Origin: Symsagittifera roscoffensis
Lineage: Eukaryota > Xenacoelomorpha > Acoela > Convolutidae
Direction: 5' to 3'
NCBI RefSeq assembly: GCF_963678635.1
Contig: NC_087066.1
Span: 37,141,152-37,201,151, forward strand
DNA length: 60,000 bases
Shown here in pieces: positions 10,250 through 21,440 of this stretch; positions within the stretch are counted from its first letter, which is position 1; every line of letters begins with the position of its first letter. The position numbers and the translations under genes are program-made. The notes under the pieces are model-generated. The model saw nothing but the letters and a program-made list of their open reading frames with translations, was not told the origin of the DNA and ran no database searches.

Positions 10250-10800
10250 CGTGAAGTCCATTTTTTGAAGTTCAGTTCATTTCTTTTGTTATAGGAAGGC
10301 AAACTCCACTATCGAAAAGCGAAAGTTTAAAGGTCACAAAAAACTTTATCCAATTCTAGTTTCGAAAGTGGAAATTATATTTATTATATAAATTATTTCA
10401 CAGCAAAATAAAAAGATTACATACTCATCCAGCTTTTTCAAGTAGGTTAATTAATCAATTAAGTGTCCTTATTAAATTTTTCTAGAAATCCAAGAAGAAT
10501 TTTCTATAAATTCGAAATTTCAAAAAAAACTAGTCAGTATTTTTTGTTATTTTGGGTTCATTGACTCTTTTTCAACCGTCTGGTGGCTTTGTTCTGGCTG
10601 TGTGGCTGTTGATCAAGTTCTCGGTATAGTTTCCGAATTGTGTATAACACCTTGGTTTCAGTACATATATGGCACACGTGAATACTATTTGGGCAGTACA
10701 TTTTTTTCAATTCTTTTTTGAAGCTCAGCTTCGGTCGAGGTAACAAAGTGTCATTCATCAAGGTTTCATAAGAGCACAAAAAGATCTCGAGTGAGTGACT
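10250..10800. repeat. Dispersed repeat family A, copy 2
   Basis: Shares with copy 1 the blocks CAAACTCCACTATCGAAAAG (near 10299), CTAGTTTCGAAAGTGGAAAT and the GACTCTTTTTCAACCGTC segment, in the same order and orientation. Confidence 0.6.
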
Positions 10801-11884
10801 ATCTCTTTTAACCTGAAAATTAAATAAGTAACTGAAAAAAAAACCGTCGAGAAATTTATTTATACTTCCGGCTGGTCACTTTTTTTGTTCCGACAACTTC
10901 ACGGAATGGAATGGAACTATGGCGTAGATATTTTCTGTTCTTTTTCATGTGCCGCAAAGAAAGCTCGTAAGATGTCAAATAAGGTATGGTATTAAAACCC
11001 TATTAGTTTCGATTCAAATTCCAAAACAAAACCGAAAGATTATCGCAGTAACGAGATTTTTGTTCTTTTTCAGACTAAATGACACAAAAGATACGATGAG
11101 AGGCTGGTCTCTCATTTTAATTCTACTGATGTATTTACACAATCAAAGCTCGGTTATAGCATGAACCATCTTTTTTTCAACCTAAGTCGCAATTATTAAT
11201 GCGACGCAAATTTTGTTGCGACAAAAAGTGTTCATTTTGAAAGTTTTAATTTTGATCAATAACCAACTATTAAGTACAGACAATGCTAAAAACACCTAAC
11301 CTGGGTAAACATTATTTATTGTTTTTGGATTTCTTCCCTTGCGTCATTGGTCGGAATATCAAGTGCTACTTGTGCAGCAACATGCAATCCTTGTACTCTT
11401 GCTGATTTTTTTTTTGGCTTTTAGTAGCACAGTTACCTCAACATAAAGCTTTCAAATTACAATCGAAGCTCCACTTTTATTCACTCTAATTTGTTGCGGA
11501 GTGGTGCTGCGAATTTTAACGTTTCTGTATTTGATCGGCTTATCGATTTGTTTATAAACTTTTTTTTTGGTTTGGATTGAGTTGCCTTCCCTCAGGCAGA
11601 GGTTTTTGAAGTGAATTTGGACGAATTGCTTTTCGTTATCAGTTTTTACATAAGTGCATCAGGACTGGATTTAATATTTTTTTCTCGAGAGGGGCGGTTT
11701 TTCAAAAAAAAATTGAAAATTTGTCGACCTTTTTTTAGTCCGACAAAATTGAGTTTTCGAGAGCTCCCAGAAAACTATAAAGACCCTATTCGGACAATTT
11801 TTTGCGCCGTAGGCAAATTTTTATGGAAAAACTGGCCAAAAAGGCGTTTTTAGGCTCTTTTGAGAATGTTTAGACCAAACAATT
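10801..11884. other. Intron 2 sequence without recognised features
   Basis: AT-rich intronic DNA of the SOCS-like gene. Short AT-rich ORFs occur, but none shows composition, length or motifs that support a gene. Confidence 0.4.
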
Positions 11885-12038
11885 AAGTTTTTTTGGCGCG
11901 TGCTCTCCCCTCAAAATTAGTACATGGTGCCTTTAGAAAAAATTTACGATCTATCGGCCAAAAATGAATTTGGGTCAGCAGGGGGACGAATCCCTGAAGG
12001 AGACGTGCGCCCCCCTACCCCTCCCCTAAATCAACTCC
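11885..12038 (-). repeat. hAT-like MITE family, partial inverted copy
   Basis: On the minus strand this reads TTGATTTAGGGGAGGGG, then a CAGGGATTCGTCCCCCTGCTG block, TTTTTGGCCGA, a TACTAATTTTGAGGGGAG block and GCACGCGCCAAAAAA. The same blocks occur in order in the plus-strand copies at 40287, 51302 and 52633. The CAG terminus itself is degraded here. Confidence 0.65.
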
Positions 12039-12327
12039 TGAACTGCTTTATGGTTCTTCGTTCTTGTTTGGGTAAAATGATTACGCAAGTGTGACTTCCT
12101 ATTTGGTTTGAGTTTTGTGTTTGTTCATGCGAAGACCGGTTTCCGGATTTATGGGCTTAATAGACCGGTTTTCGGATTTTGTGGGCTTAATAGACAATTT
12201 TTCTTAGGCTCTTTTTCTATTGGCGATATGTGTGATGAAAATAAAATCGTGATTGGATTAAATTTGATGTATACTTTTTCCAAATGATTTCTTGGACCTT
12301 TCTAAATTTGATTTTTTGTTGTTTCAG

Positions 12328-12377
12328 GCAGAACTTCGAATCTGTTTGCCAGCATATCGGAGCTCCTCCAGAAGAAT
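12328..12377 (+). CDS. SOCS-like gene, exon 3 (pre-SH2 helix)
   Basis: Bounded by TTGTTTCAG and GTGAGTTG, both strong splice sites. Its two leading bases complete a Gly codon with the last base of exon 2, and it ends in phase 0. It encodes RTSNLFASISELLQKN, an amphipathic helix in the position of the extended SH2 subdomain that precedes the SH2 domain in SOCS proteins. Confidence 0.8.
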
Positions 12378-12488
12378 GTGAGTTGTTTTCGATACAAACA
12401 GAAAATCCAAAAGTACAATCCGCAACTTATCAAGAAGAAAAAAGTATTTAAGGAATAATTAAAGAGCTGTTTATTGTCCCTTGTTTAG

Positions 12489-12833
12489 GTTGGCTGGTAC
12501 TGGGGTCCCTTAAAGAAGGAAGAAACTGAGCTGCTGTTGAGGGGAAGACCGGATGGCTGCTTCCTCATGCGAGACTCTAGCAGTCTCAGTCACGTGTTCA
12601 GTCTCTCGGTTGTTGTCGTTAAAAGAGATAGACGGGGAGGAGAGACACGCGACGATGTTTCGGGGGATCAGCAGCAACAGTCACGTGACAGAGGAGGAGG
12701 AGGCGGGAGTACGGAGACGGATGAATACGGGGATAATAGAAGGGGTCGGAGGAGGAAAAGCAAGCGTAGAATTGTGGACATACGCATAGAATTCATGAAC
12801 AACGAGTTCCGTCTCATGGCCAATGACTTCTGC
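12489..12833 (+). CDS. SOCS-like gene, exon 4 (SH2 domain)
   Basis: 115 codons, phase 0 at both ends (TTGTTTAG acceptor, GTAAAT donor). It opens with VGWYWGPLKKEETELLLRG, the WYWGP signature of SOCS-family SH2 domains, closest in style to SOCS6/SOCS7. PDGCFLMRDSSSLSHVFSLS follows. FLMR is the FLVR motif, with Arg136 as the phosphotyrosine-binding Arg. About 48 residues (155-202), polar and low-complexity (Gln, Gly, Arg, Asp), then interrupt the domain before RIVDIRIEF, the counterpart of the TRIEH strand. The His at the end of that strand in vertebrate SOCS proteins is Phe here. The protein should bind phosphotyrosine peptides of activated receptors; the insertion lies at a loop. SOCS6/7 affiliation is probable, not proven. 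Confidence 0.88.
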
Positions 12834-13139
12834 GTAAATTTTAAAAATCACATTCAATAAAAATTAATCAAATCGACTGATTATCATGCGCGATTAGCAC
12901 AGTTTTGTTTCCTTGGAAACAACTGAAAACTAATTCAATTTTTTTTTTTTTTTGATTTTTGACAATTCTGCTAATTGAATTTTTGGCAACTCGGATAATT
13001 CTTGTCCTAAACCGAAATTTCTTACGCTTGCGATTAGCAAGCGTTATCAAATCGGAATGTAGACTTTTTTCGAGTTAACAAGTTTTACAAAATCAGTTGA
13101 CTTATGGCGCTGCTATCACTTATGATGTTGCTACGAAAG

Positions 13140-14480
13140 TTTATGTGGTTAGGTGTTTTTATTTTATTTTTTTGAGACGCTTTGGAAAATTTTTATCACT
13201 TTTTGCTCGAAAGCTTTTCAACCAATTTTCAAAAAAAAGGATATCCATAGAAAGACCGCCTACATTCTTTTGAGCATGTATACTCCCGTGGTCTCTTTTT
13301 TTGTTTTTCCCCTTTGTCTACAGCCTTCGAACAAGTGGGGGGGGGGGGGGGGGGATATTTGACCGATATTTTTGATTTTTTATCCTTTACTCAAAAGCTA
13401 GCCTACCAAATCTGAGATTTTGGTTGCAATGAATAGAACGGATTTGAAAAGCTTTCCTCCTTGAGCGGCTACGCTCAAAAAATTTTTACACTTAAAATTA
13501 TGGCCCTCGGAATAGTGAAACTTTTGATTTTTTGACCGTTTTTTTATAAACCTGAGTTTGTGGATTCAATGGAGATTACGGGTAGTAGGAAGCTCCTCTG
13601 TATTAGAGAACATAGAGACCACTGACAATTTTTGACACAAAGTTATCGTCCTTGGAAAAATCCTTGGAAAATTTTTTGATGTTTTTTAGTCTTTTTTTTC
13701 GAAATTTTTTGGGTTTTACAAAAAATATCCCTCCATATCTGAGATTTTGGGTTCAACCCTAGGAGCGGGTTGTGGGAAGCTCCTTTACATACGCGACTAC
13801 GCCCAAATTTTATTGACAGGAAAAATTATGGCCCTCGGAAAAGTCAAAATTTTGTTTTTTGACTGTTTTTTTTTTACTTCTCTCGAGATCTACCCTGTCA
13901 AATCTTAGTTCTTGGGTTCAAACGAAGTTACAGGTTGAAGAATCTCTTCTGCATAAACGGCTACGCCCATTTTTTTTAAAACAAAAGGTTAGGATTCTCG
14001 GAAACAGCCATGACTCCTGTTTTGGGAATTTTCTCGATAACAATCCTTTCAAATCTGATATCATGTTTAATCGACACAACAGGTCGTTTGAAACCTACCT
14101 TTGTAAATTGCTACGCGCAGTTTCTTTTTTAAAAAAATTATGGCCTTGAAACCAGTGAAAGTTTTGAACTTAGACCTTTTTTGGAATTTTTTTAGACTCT
14201 ACTCGAAAATTGCCGTGCTAATTCTCAGGTTAAGTGTTCAATCGAGAAACTTGATTTTGGGAATCCTCTTTTTTACCGGCCACCACCTGGTTTTAGCAAA
14301 AAAATTGCGGAATTCGGAAAAACAAGTTTTTGAGCTTCGACCGTTTTTTAGATTTTTTCCAACTTTCTTATAAACTACCCTATCAAATCTGAGATGAAAG
14401 TTTCAATCGAAAGAAGCGGTTGTGCGATTTTTCCTGCAGAAGCTGGGCCTTAGTTGTCTTTCATCGAGAATCGAGAAATG
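13140..14480 (+). repeat. Dispersed repeat family B, copy 2, with about 160-bp tandem units
   Basis: A leader (13140-13360, GAGACGCTTTGGAAAATTTT and an 18-G run at 13337-13354) is followed by about seven degenerate units with the words TACCAAATCTGAGATTTTGG, GCGGCTACGCTC, AAAATTATGGCCCTCGGAA and TTTTTTGACCGTTTTT. Units begin near 13391, 13549, 13719, 13877, 14030, 14199 and 14369. It fills most of intron 4 of the SOCS-like gene. Confidence 0.7.
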
Positions 14481-14740
14481 CGAAAATTTTGGTTCACCTA
14501 GTTTTTTTTTTCAACATTTTTCATTTTTTTCGACTTCTGCTTTTTTACACTAGCTTTTTTATGATTGTTGTATGGCAAGTGGCTCCGCTTTGCCTCAGTA
14601 TAGAATAACGAAATAACGACGTATTTTTCGTTTTTTTTTCCGTTATTTGTGGTCAAATTTAACACACTCACCATCGGAAGCGTTAACTTGGTTCTAATTT
14701 GTAATTTTCAGCCAATCAGAATTTTGTAATAGTGGCGGCG

Positions 14741-14884
14741 TGGATAGTCTGACCTCCCAGTGTCATCCGCCTCCTCATGGTGGGACCGGCTGCGACAAAA
14801 TGGATGACATTTTTCTCCCCCACTAAAAAAGGCCCAAGGTTGAATGGTGGTAGCAGGACTGGGGGCTAATAAAAAAGAGTCTTA
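14741..14884 (+). repeat. tRNA-derived SINE, copy 2 (5'-truncated)
   Basis: Contains the SINE body (CCCAGTGTCATCCGCCTCCT, GGTGGGACCGGCTGCGACAA) and the tail AGGCCCAAGGTTGAATGGTG ending GGCTAATAAAAAA. The tRNA-related head is missing, as is usual for 5'-truncated SINE inserts. It lies 80 bp upstream of exon 5. Confidence 0.75.
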
Positions 14885-14965
14885 CCTTGGTCTGTTTAGA
14901 GGGACGATGTTAATTTGAACCACTATTTAATGGCCTTGACTATGTGTGCCTTGATTACATTTCAG

Positions 14966-15130
14966 AGGTCCTACAGTTCCTTAGTTGAGATGATGGACAG
15001 TTCAGTTCAATGTGTGATCAGAGGGGACAGCTGTTTCGTCTCCCAGGCCAGCAGACCCACCCTGTCCCAGATGGGGGTGGGGGTCGCTCCCACGCCCATG
15101 AAGCTTCACTCGCACGTGTCTCGTCATGAG
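14966..15130 (+). CDS. SOCS-like gene, exon 5 (end of SH2 domain)
   Basis: 55 codons, phase 0 at both ends (ACATTTCAG acceptor, GTATAAA donor). RSYSSLVEMMDSSVQ matches the SIVDLIEHSI-type helix that closes SOCS SH2 domains, and GDSCFVSQ stands where the FCYSRS segment lies. The rest (PTLSQMGVGVAPTPMKLHSH) is a linker to the SOCS box, similar in place to the PV-R-L segment of vertebrate homologues. Confidence 0.8.
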
Positions 15131-16127
15131 GTATAAAAATATTCTTTCAACTTTCTGTTTAGAGGATTTTTTTCATTTTTAAAAGCTTATTTTATGTTTT
15201 CTCCGAATTTAAAAGCTGCTTTGTCGATTGTGTTTTTTTTTTTCTGATGAAACGAGGGCTTCGGGTCAAGTAAACATACTTCACCTCGAAGGGAGAGACT
15301 TAATTCTCATTATGCTAATATTGCTTTGGGACATGCGAATTGATTAAATTTATTCTTAACCTTCAATAACAACCAATCAGTTTCGTTTGTATGCTCTTGG
15401 ATTGGTATGATATTTAAGTTGTATGCTGCTGATTACGTAACACTTTGAGCCAGATAGTTTTAATACTAAAATAATTCTGGTTTAGAACTGTCTCCTTAAA
15501 ATTTCAATGCTGTATCCAATTTTGTACAGTGCCGCTTTAACTCTGATCAGAGAAGAAGTCAGAGACAAATTTCGCAGTACTGTAAGAGGGTGGAATCCCT
15601 CATGCGCGAAAATAAATCAGATTTCAGTAATCTAAAACTTGGAAAGAAAGTAAACATTTCCAGGGACTGGGGTATTGAGATTGGCCGAATATAAAAACGG
15701 CAGAAATATGCAAAACTTAAATATTGTCATTGACCGCCGCAAAATTGGGACAAGTTTTACATTTCAAGGGTTTCGTAATGAAAGAAGCAAACTGTTTCTT
15801 CGTTTACTTCTTTTTAATTGAATAGCAACTGCTTCTTTTAAAAATTGACTTTCGGCTAATTTTGTTTTTGAGTTTTCGCACACAAGTTTTTCCGCGCATT
15901 CGGTCCTTCGCGCATGAGAATAGCCCCCCTGTAAGAGTACGGTTTCAGTCCTGGTGTACTGCTGTTTTTGGATTTTCTATTCTGATCATAGCAAAATCAG
16001 TAAAAGTATAGAGATGATTAGTTGTTTACAAATTGAAAAAAATTTTACACTGCCGAGATTCGAACCTGTTTGCGGTTTAATTTTTATTGTTTTCTATGTA
16101 TCTGTCAACCTTCAATTGTATGCATAG
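15131..16127 (+). other. Intron 5 of the SOCS-like gene
   Basis: AT-rich GT-AG intron. At about 16050-16070 a minus-strand CAGGTTCGAATCTCGGCA is a good B-box and may be a relic of a tRNA or SINE on the minus strand; no full cloverleaf was found. Nothing else is recognisable. Confidence 0.45.
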
Positions 16128-16343
16128 GTTGTGGCTCCCCTCTCTTACCTGAGCAGGATGAAGCTGCATCAAGCGAAGGGGGACTCGTCTGTAGCTGGTA
16201 GCGATGGCGGTGTTGTGGCGGGGGTTGATGATGGAGCTCAGCTGGAGTTGCAACAGCAGATAACGCATCAGGCTGATTTATTACCAGTCACTCTGAGTAA
16301 CTACGTAAAGAGCTGCCCTTTCTACGATCCTCTATTAGTTCAG
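16128..16343 (+). CDS. SOCS-like gene, exon 6 (SOCS box)
   Basis: 72 codons, phase 0 (TATGCATAG acceptor, GTAAAC donor). APLSYLSRMKL fits the BC box of a SOCS box (Leu at the second position; the usual Cys is Ser), which binds elongins B/C. HQADLLPVTLSNYVKSCPFY fits the cullin-box end. About 30 Gly/Ala/Asp/Gln-rich residues separate the two halves, where normal SOCS boxes have only a few. By family knowledge the protein would recruit a Cullin-5 ubiquitin ligase to SH2-bound targets. Whether the interrupted box still folds cannot be judged from sequence. Confidence 0.75.
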
Positions 16344-16672
16344 GTAAACAATGCTTATTTCGAGTTCCCCGCCTCTCATCGCTTAACAAATTGAAGTATT
16401 ATGAGAATCGTGTCAAAGGCCATTTGTATGCTGGATAGCAATTTTACAAAGATATTCATTAACGATTTTATTGTTTTTCCATATTAGTTTTCCAGCAGGC
16501 TTCTCGGAGTGAAAAAATTATATATATCAGACTGGTAATGGTTGTGAATTTTTCCCATTTGATTAACAATGCATTTTGGTTTTTCGCCATCCAAAACAAA
16601 AAGAAAAAACATCACAAATTAGATTTTTTTACGAGGCGGAATAAGTACATGAGAAGTTCAGATGGCTGTGGC

Positions 16673-16767
16673 ATATTTCGTTCCATGACAGATTTCATCC
16701 CATTTCAAAGCTACACATATTTCGTCCCATAAATTTGGGATGGGAGTACACAGATTTCGTCCTATTT
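16673..16767 (+). repeat. Left subterminal repeat cluster of the Polinton
   Basis: Four variants of the motif CA(G/T)ATTTCGTCCCAT within 95 bp, the last being CACAGATTTCGTCCTATTT. They are mirrored at the right end (32159-32211). Confidence 0.6.
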
Positions 16768-17044
16768 TTTACAAAGTGCGCGCTTTCAAAAGCAAGTAAT
16801 TAAATTATTCGCTTCTTGTGAGTAGTAAAGAGATCCGCCTGGGATCTTTAGGGGAGAGGCCTGCCATGGGCCGCCTGAGATGCTTAAGGGGGGTCAAAAA
16901 TTTTTGGAATCAAAATTTAAAATGTTGTTTTTCGCCCACCTGTCACCGAAAAAGATTTTACCGAACATAGTCGCAAAATGCTGGTTCCCTGGGGAATTTT
17001 ATTGTTGGGATCCTGAGAGTTTTTCGTTCGTCTCGAACCGGTAA

Positions 17045-17175
17045 AACTTGATAGCTAAGGATCCCTGTGCATAGCTAATGATCCCTATATACGCTACATG
17101 ATCCCAATGTGAAAATTGTTCACAAGACACAATTTTTCAGACAGAATTTTTTCAGACAGAATTTTTCAACAGAAT
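17045..17175 (+). repeat. Short tandem repeats near the Polinton left end
   Basis: Two adjacent micro-arrays: about three units of ATAGCTAA-GATCCCT (17050-17108) and three units of TTTTTCAGACAGAAT (17130-17175). Confidence 0.6.
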
Positions 17176-17347
17176 GTTTGACTAGGAGTTTTGGGTGGGC
17201 AAACAAAAACAGAATTCCTAAATTTTATCCAATTTGGTTTAACTATTGCGAACAGTAGTTGATTTCTATAAATTGAGCGATGTTTGCGCGTGAAAGAAGA
17301 AAACTGGTTATGGCTATGAGCACTCACCAGGCTTGTAGGACGGTAAT

Positions 17348-17587
17348 GTGGTCTTGCCGGTGTATAGTAATGATAAACTGTCGGAAAATGAAAAAAGCAA
17401 AATGTGTTTACTAGGAAATTGGCACACTGAAGATTATGATCGAGAAAATTTAAATTTCTCAGTTTTTTCAGCTGGTGTCAGATCAAAAAATAGTAATATT
17501 CAAAATTATCATAAAGTTTTCATCTTGAGGTATGTTGAAATAGCAAAAAAAATGCTCACAAGTATAAACAGCTTTTTAATTCAATGA
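17348..17587 (+). CDS. Polinton-borne hypothetical ORF
   Basis: 79 codons starting GTG/ATG-less in context (first codon ATG-like in TAATGTGG region), with coding-like composition (LPVYSNDKLSENEKSK, NWHTEDYDRENLNF). It may be an exon or the 3' remnant of a longer gene. The position, first gene inside the left end, is where Polintons often carry variable genes. No family recognised. Confidence 0.35.
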   Translation: MVLPVYSNDKLSENEKSKMCLLGNWHTEDYDRENLNFSVFSAGVRSKNSNIQNYHKVFILRYVEIAKKMLTSINSFLIQ

Positions 17588-17842
17588 GCTTTTAAAAATA
17601 ACGTGGTGCGTTTATGCTAAACAGAAAAATGGTAAGGCTACTGATCTAACCATTGCTCTTACGAAAACCGATTTAATTACTCTTTCGATTTTGACTCTAT
17701 GATGATTGAGAAAGTGGTCGAGCGAATGATTCGACTTTGTTTTGATAAATTTTCAAAATATCAGTAGTCTATCTAAATATCTACCACCGAGATATAGGAC
17801 TAAGTAAATGGTATCTGCAAGATTACTTTCACTTCCACCGGC

Positions 17843-19110
17843 TTGAAATTCAGCAGGTCCGCGAGCTGGTGGAAAAAATGCAAAATTAAATTGGAAAATT
17901 GTAGAGCTACTTCAACGGATTTGGAAATCATTCACGAGATTTATTTGACTGTGAAGAAAACCGATCCGGAAAATTTTGACCGCCGAATCTATTTTCTAGC
18001 AGCATATTCTCTGTTTTTCTTTTCTAGTAAAATTTATACAAACAATGATGTTGCAATTAAACTTAGACCATATGGAGGTCTTATTGTCATAGACAATTCT
18101 TTATTGGACAAATACTTGAATGATTCAAAAATATTAAAACTGGATTTCTTCACAAAGGTATTTCTTCACAAAATTTTTAACACTGGTCCCACGTGCTGTT
18201 ATATGCTACCCTGAAGTGCAGCAAAAGCCTGAGTGGCATTACTTCCTCTGCGTATGTTAAACTGACAAAATCAAGTCTCTATCAATTGTTAGAATGTTGA
18301 AGGAAAGATCAGTCGTGATAGACTTGGAAGGTTTCCGTTGTAAGAAAAAAAAATCTTTTAGTTGAAGAATTAGCGATTACAATTTCTGATTATAGTGATT
18401 CTCTTATTTTTCCACCTCCAGTCAGTTTCGTTTCACTTCCTAAGTGTGAACAAAAAGCTTACAACTGGTTGACAAATTACTTGCACGGAATGCACTGTGA
18501 AAGCGATGATTAAGATTTATATTTCAACCTAAATCAGATTATTCAAAGTTTTGTTTTGGAAAATACCAACGCCATATTTTACGCTAAGGGAAAAGAAAAG
18601 ACTGAATATCTTGCAAAGTATTGGGATCGAAAAGTTGCGAACCGCGATGAATAAGTTGCCCGAGAATTGAAACTTTACATTTCAAAAATTATCCAGCTTG
18701 CAATAGAAATTTACATAATAACCACTCCAGGAATCACTGCGCCCTAGAGAAAAGCATGGTGTTTTTTTGATTGGCCAAAGAATTTACCGGGGATTGACCC
18801 ATTCATCTACCTTCAACGATTCAAGTTTATTCGAAAATGTAGCCAGCAAAAACGAGAAGTTTATTTTCCCCAGCTACTCTTAGTACCGAAACATCAACCC
18901 GGGGTTCCAATGGAATATCAGCAGCAGTAACTTACCTGAAGAAGTTCAGAAATTAGTAAAGATAAACTCAGTGAAGAAAATCATATATCATGCAAAAATT
19001 TAAAGTGTCCCAGCCAATTATGTAGTGGAAATGTATGTCAATGAAACAGATACTACTAATGTTTTCACTGTTTATACTCGATTCTAGATTTTTTTTACTG
19101 TTCAGAAGAA
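17843..19110 (+). pseudogene. Polinton structural-type gene, broken
   Basis: Coding-like sequence spread over all three + frames with many stops and shifts. The longest open part is 17843-18214 (123 codons, DLEIIHEIYLTVKKTD, FDRRIYFLAAYSLFFF). Coherent segments continue to about 19086 (for example NYVVEMYVNETDTTNVFTVY). Placed before the ATPase and of about 400 codons, it could be a penton-like or other virion gene. I do not recognise it firmly. Confidence 0.4.
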
Positions 19111-19182
19111 TAAATTACAAGTTTTTTTAACCACACAAATTTCTTCCTCAATAAGAGACGGTTGATATAGATAGATAGTCAG

Positions 19183-19263
<81 letters not shown>

Positions 19264-19273
19264 ACGAAAGAAC

Positions 19274-19325
<52 letters not shown>

Positions 19326-19367
19326 GAGAGAGGAGAGAGGAGAGAGGAGAGAGGAGAGAGGAGAGAG

Positions 19368-19401
<34 letters not shown>

Positions 19402-19431
19402 GAGAGAGAGAGGAGAGAGAGAGAGAGAGAG

Positions 19432-19476
<45 letters not shown>

Positions 19477-19481
19477 GAGAG

Positions 19482-19519
<38 letters not shown>

Positions 19520-19560
19520 AAGAAAGAAAGAAAGAAGAGAGAGAGAGAGAGAGAGAGAAA
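19183..19560. repeat. Purine microsatellite (GA)n/(GAAA)n/(GGAGA)n
   Basis: About 378 bp of almost pure purine on the + strand, made of blocks of GA, GAAA, GAAC and GGAGA(GA) repeats. It separates the first Polinton gene from the ATPase. A long Ser/Leu ORF on the minus strand is a by-product. Confidence 0.95.
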
Positions 19561-19910
19561 CGAATGAGCAATTTAAATTGAAAACCTGAATCTTTGAAAT
19601 AGCAGACGATGAGCCTGATACAGCTAAAGTTACTGATTTTGTTCATGATCAAATTAACACAGAACAAAATTCTTGGAAGTTTTGTTTTGATGCCATTGTT
19701 CCCAGATCAGAAGTGGTTTTTATGTCTTAAATGACATAAAATTTTCTAATTTTACTTTCTAATTTTTCTAATTTTACTTTTATTTTCTAATTTTATTAAG
19801 TTTTTGTTTCTAAACTTTTTTGCGCAACTAAGCTGTGAAGAAACATCAGTTTGGTTTTCCATACTGTCTGGTTGAGATGGGTACGTACTTCCAAACACAA
19901 GAATATGAAT

Positions 19911-20568
19911 AAAATTATTGTTACATCGACGAGACTATTTATGGCAGTTGTAGGACCTTCGGGATCCGGGAAAACAATTAATTTTCAAATAATTGAAGGG
20001 TAAACGTTTTATCCCATATTTGAAAGAGTCTTTTTTAAAAAAATATATTCAACCTATAGTTCGGGAAAAGTTTAGCGTTCGCATTATTCAAATAGATTTC
20101 GTAAAATTTGATGGATTTGATCGTTTGAGAAATACTGAAAACATTTTACTGGTGGTGTTTGATGACTCATGCGACGAAATTTTCAATGATAAAGAGTTGG
20201 TTAAACTAGCAATGTCAGGAAGACACAAAGGCTTAGATGTTAACTATGTTAAACATAATTTATTACAACGAAGCCGATGGTCACGAACTTTTGATTTGAA
20301 CACATCTCACATGATTTTATTCAAATCACGCCGTGATATACAGCAACTTGATCATCTTGACCGACAACTTAATGTAACCAGTTTCTTACGAATTTCGTAT
20401 GAAGTGGTAACAAAGGACACCTTCGGACATCTACTTATTGGTTTAGATCCCCGAAAAGCAGACTTTCTTAGATACTATTCAAACAAAACACCTCCTGGTC
20501 TCTCAGTTTTTAATTTACCATTACATAAGGCAGAAACGTATGTTTCTTGCTGCACATGGTACAGTTGA
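19911..20568 (+). pseudogene. Polinton packaging ATPase (FtsK/A32-like), frameshifted
   Basis: The Walker A motif GPSGSGKT lies at about 19953-19976 in a frame that stops at 20001. The rest is open in the next frame (19993-20568, 191 codons). It contains a Walker B-like stretch ILLVVFDDSCDE near 20145-20180, then SGRHKGLDVNYVKHNL and DLNTSHMILFKSRRD, typical of A32-like genome-packaging ATPases of Polintons and related viruses. The protein would pump DNA into capsids using ATP. One frameshift near the N-terminal third is the only large break, so it is among the better preserved genes of the element. Confidence 0.85.
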
Positions 20569-21440
20569 ATCCAAGTACAGGGGAATTCAACTAGGGAGCT
20601 TTATTAGAAAACTATCAAATACTTAAGTCATATCAGTCGTTTGCGATTGTTTGCTCAATGTAGTCAACGGTATTGTGCGTGTTAGTGGTCCAAACCTTAA
20701 TAATTTTGAAGAAACATATAAGATTTTAATCAAATCAAACACGAGTCTGGAAAAAAATCAGCTGTTATATTGAGTAAACAAGGGTTTTTATCTAATCAGA
20801 CATATACTTTATTTTTGCTTAAATTATTTGACAGCATAAAAATGACAGCACAAGATTTTGTTCTAATTCCGGAGCATATTTCTATTAGAGAGCAACCCCA
20901 TTCAGCGCAAATTTAGTTTGACAAGTTCATCAAGCATAATAAACCGCAACTATCATACTTGAATCATTCAAGACCCCGAAATGCAACAAAAACTAATCCT
21001 CCAGTCATACCAACACGAAACACCTATCAATGACACAGCTGAAAAAAAATCAAAAAGCTCTCCTTCTCACAGAAGATAAGGGAAATGAATTGGAAACATG
21101 TGCTGAGCTTAATGACGCTTAAACAACTCACGTATCATGCTACAATTACAACTCATAAAAAAAACTTTCGCGAGTTAAAAAAATTCTGGAAGTTATTTAA
21201 AACTCAGAGCGGGTCAATATAAACAAAGAAAATGAAAAATTTTACGTTGGTAAAGCTCCAACCGGTCTTAAAGCATCAGTTTTTTGTATAATATACAACA
21301 GGAAACAATAAAGCCCGCTGATTTTAAAGGCTCTCAAACTCGGCGAACAGTTGGTTATGAATAAGTACACCAAATTCGCGGTTCATTCAACAACTACGCA
21401 AAAAGCTCAACAACAAACAATGAAGTCAAGGTCTCACAAT
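20569..21440 (+). pseudogene. Polinton gene remnant between ATPase and integrase
   Basis: Fragments with coding character in several frames, for example QDPEMQQKLILQSYQHETPI (about 20971-21030) and ENEKFYVGKAPTGLKASVF (about 21229-21285), interrupted by stops. The place and charged, helical content suggest a virion or replication accessory gene of the element. The family is not recognised. Confidence 0.4.

Noticed and set aside
12537-12860. 107-codon ORF opening inside SOCS exon 4 as a separate gene
   Set aside because: It is the in-frame SH2 exon itself, reading past its donor site at 12834.
16050-16070. Possible tRNA gene on the minus strand (CAGGTTCGAATCTCGGCA)
   Set aside because: Only a B-box can be seen; no acceptor stem, anticodon arm or A-box could be paired.
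19179-19667. 162-codon minus-strand ORF of Ser/Leu repeats
   Set aside because: It is the translation of the purine microsatellite.
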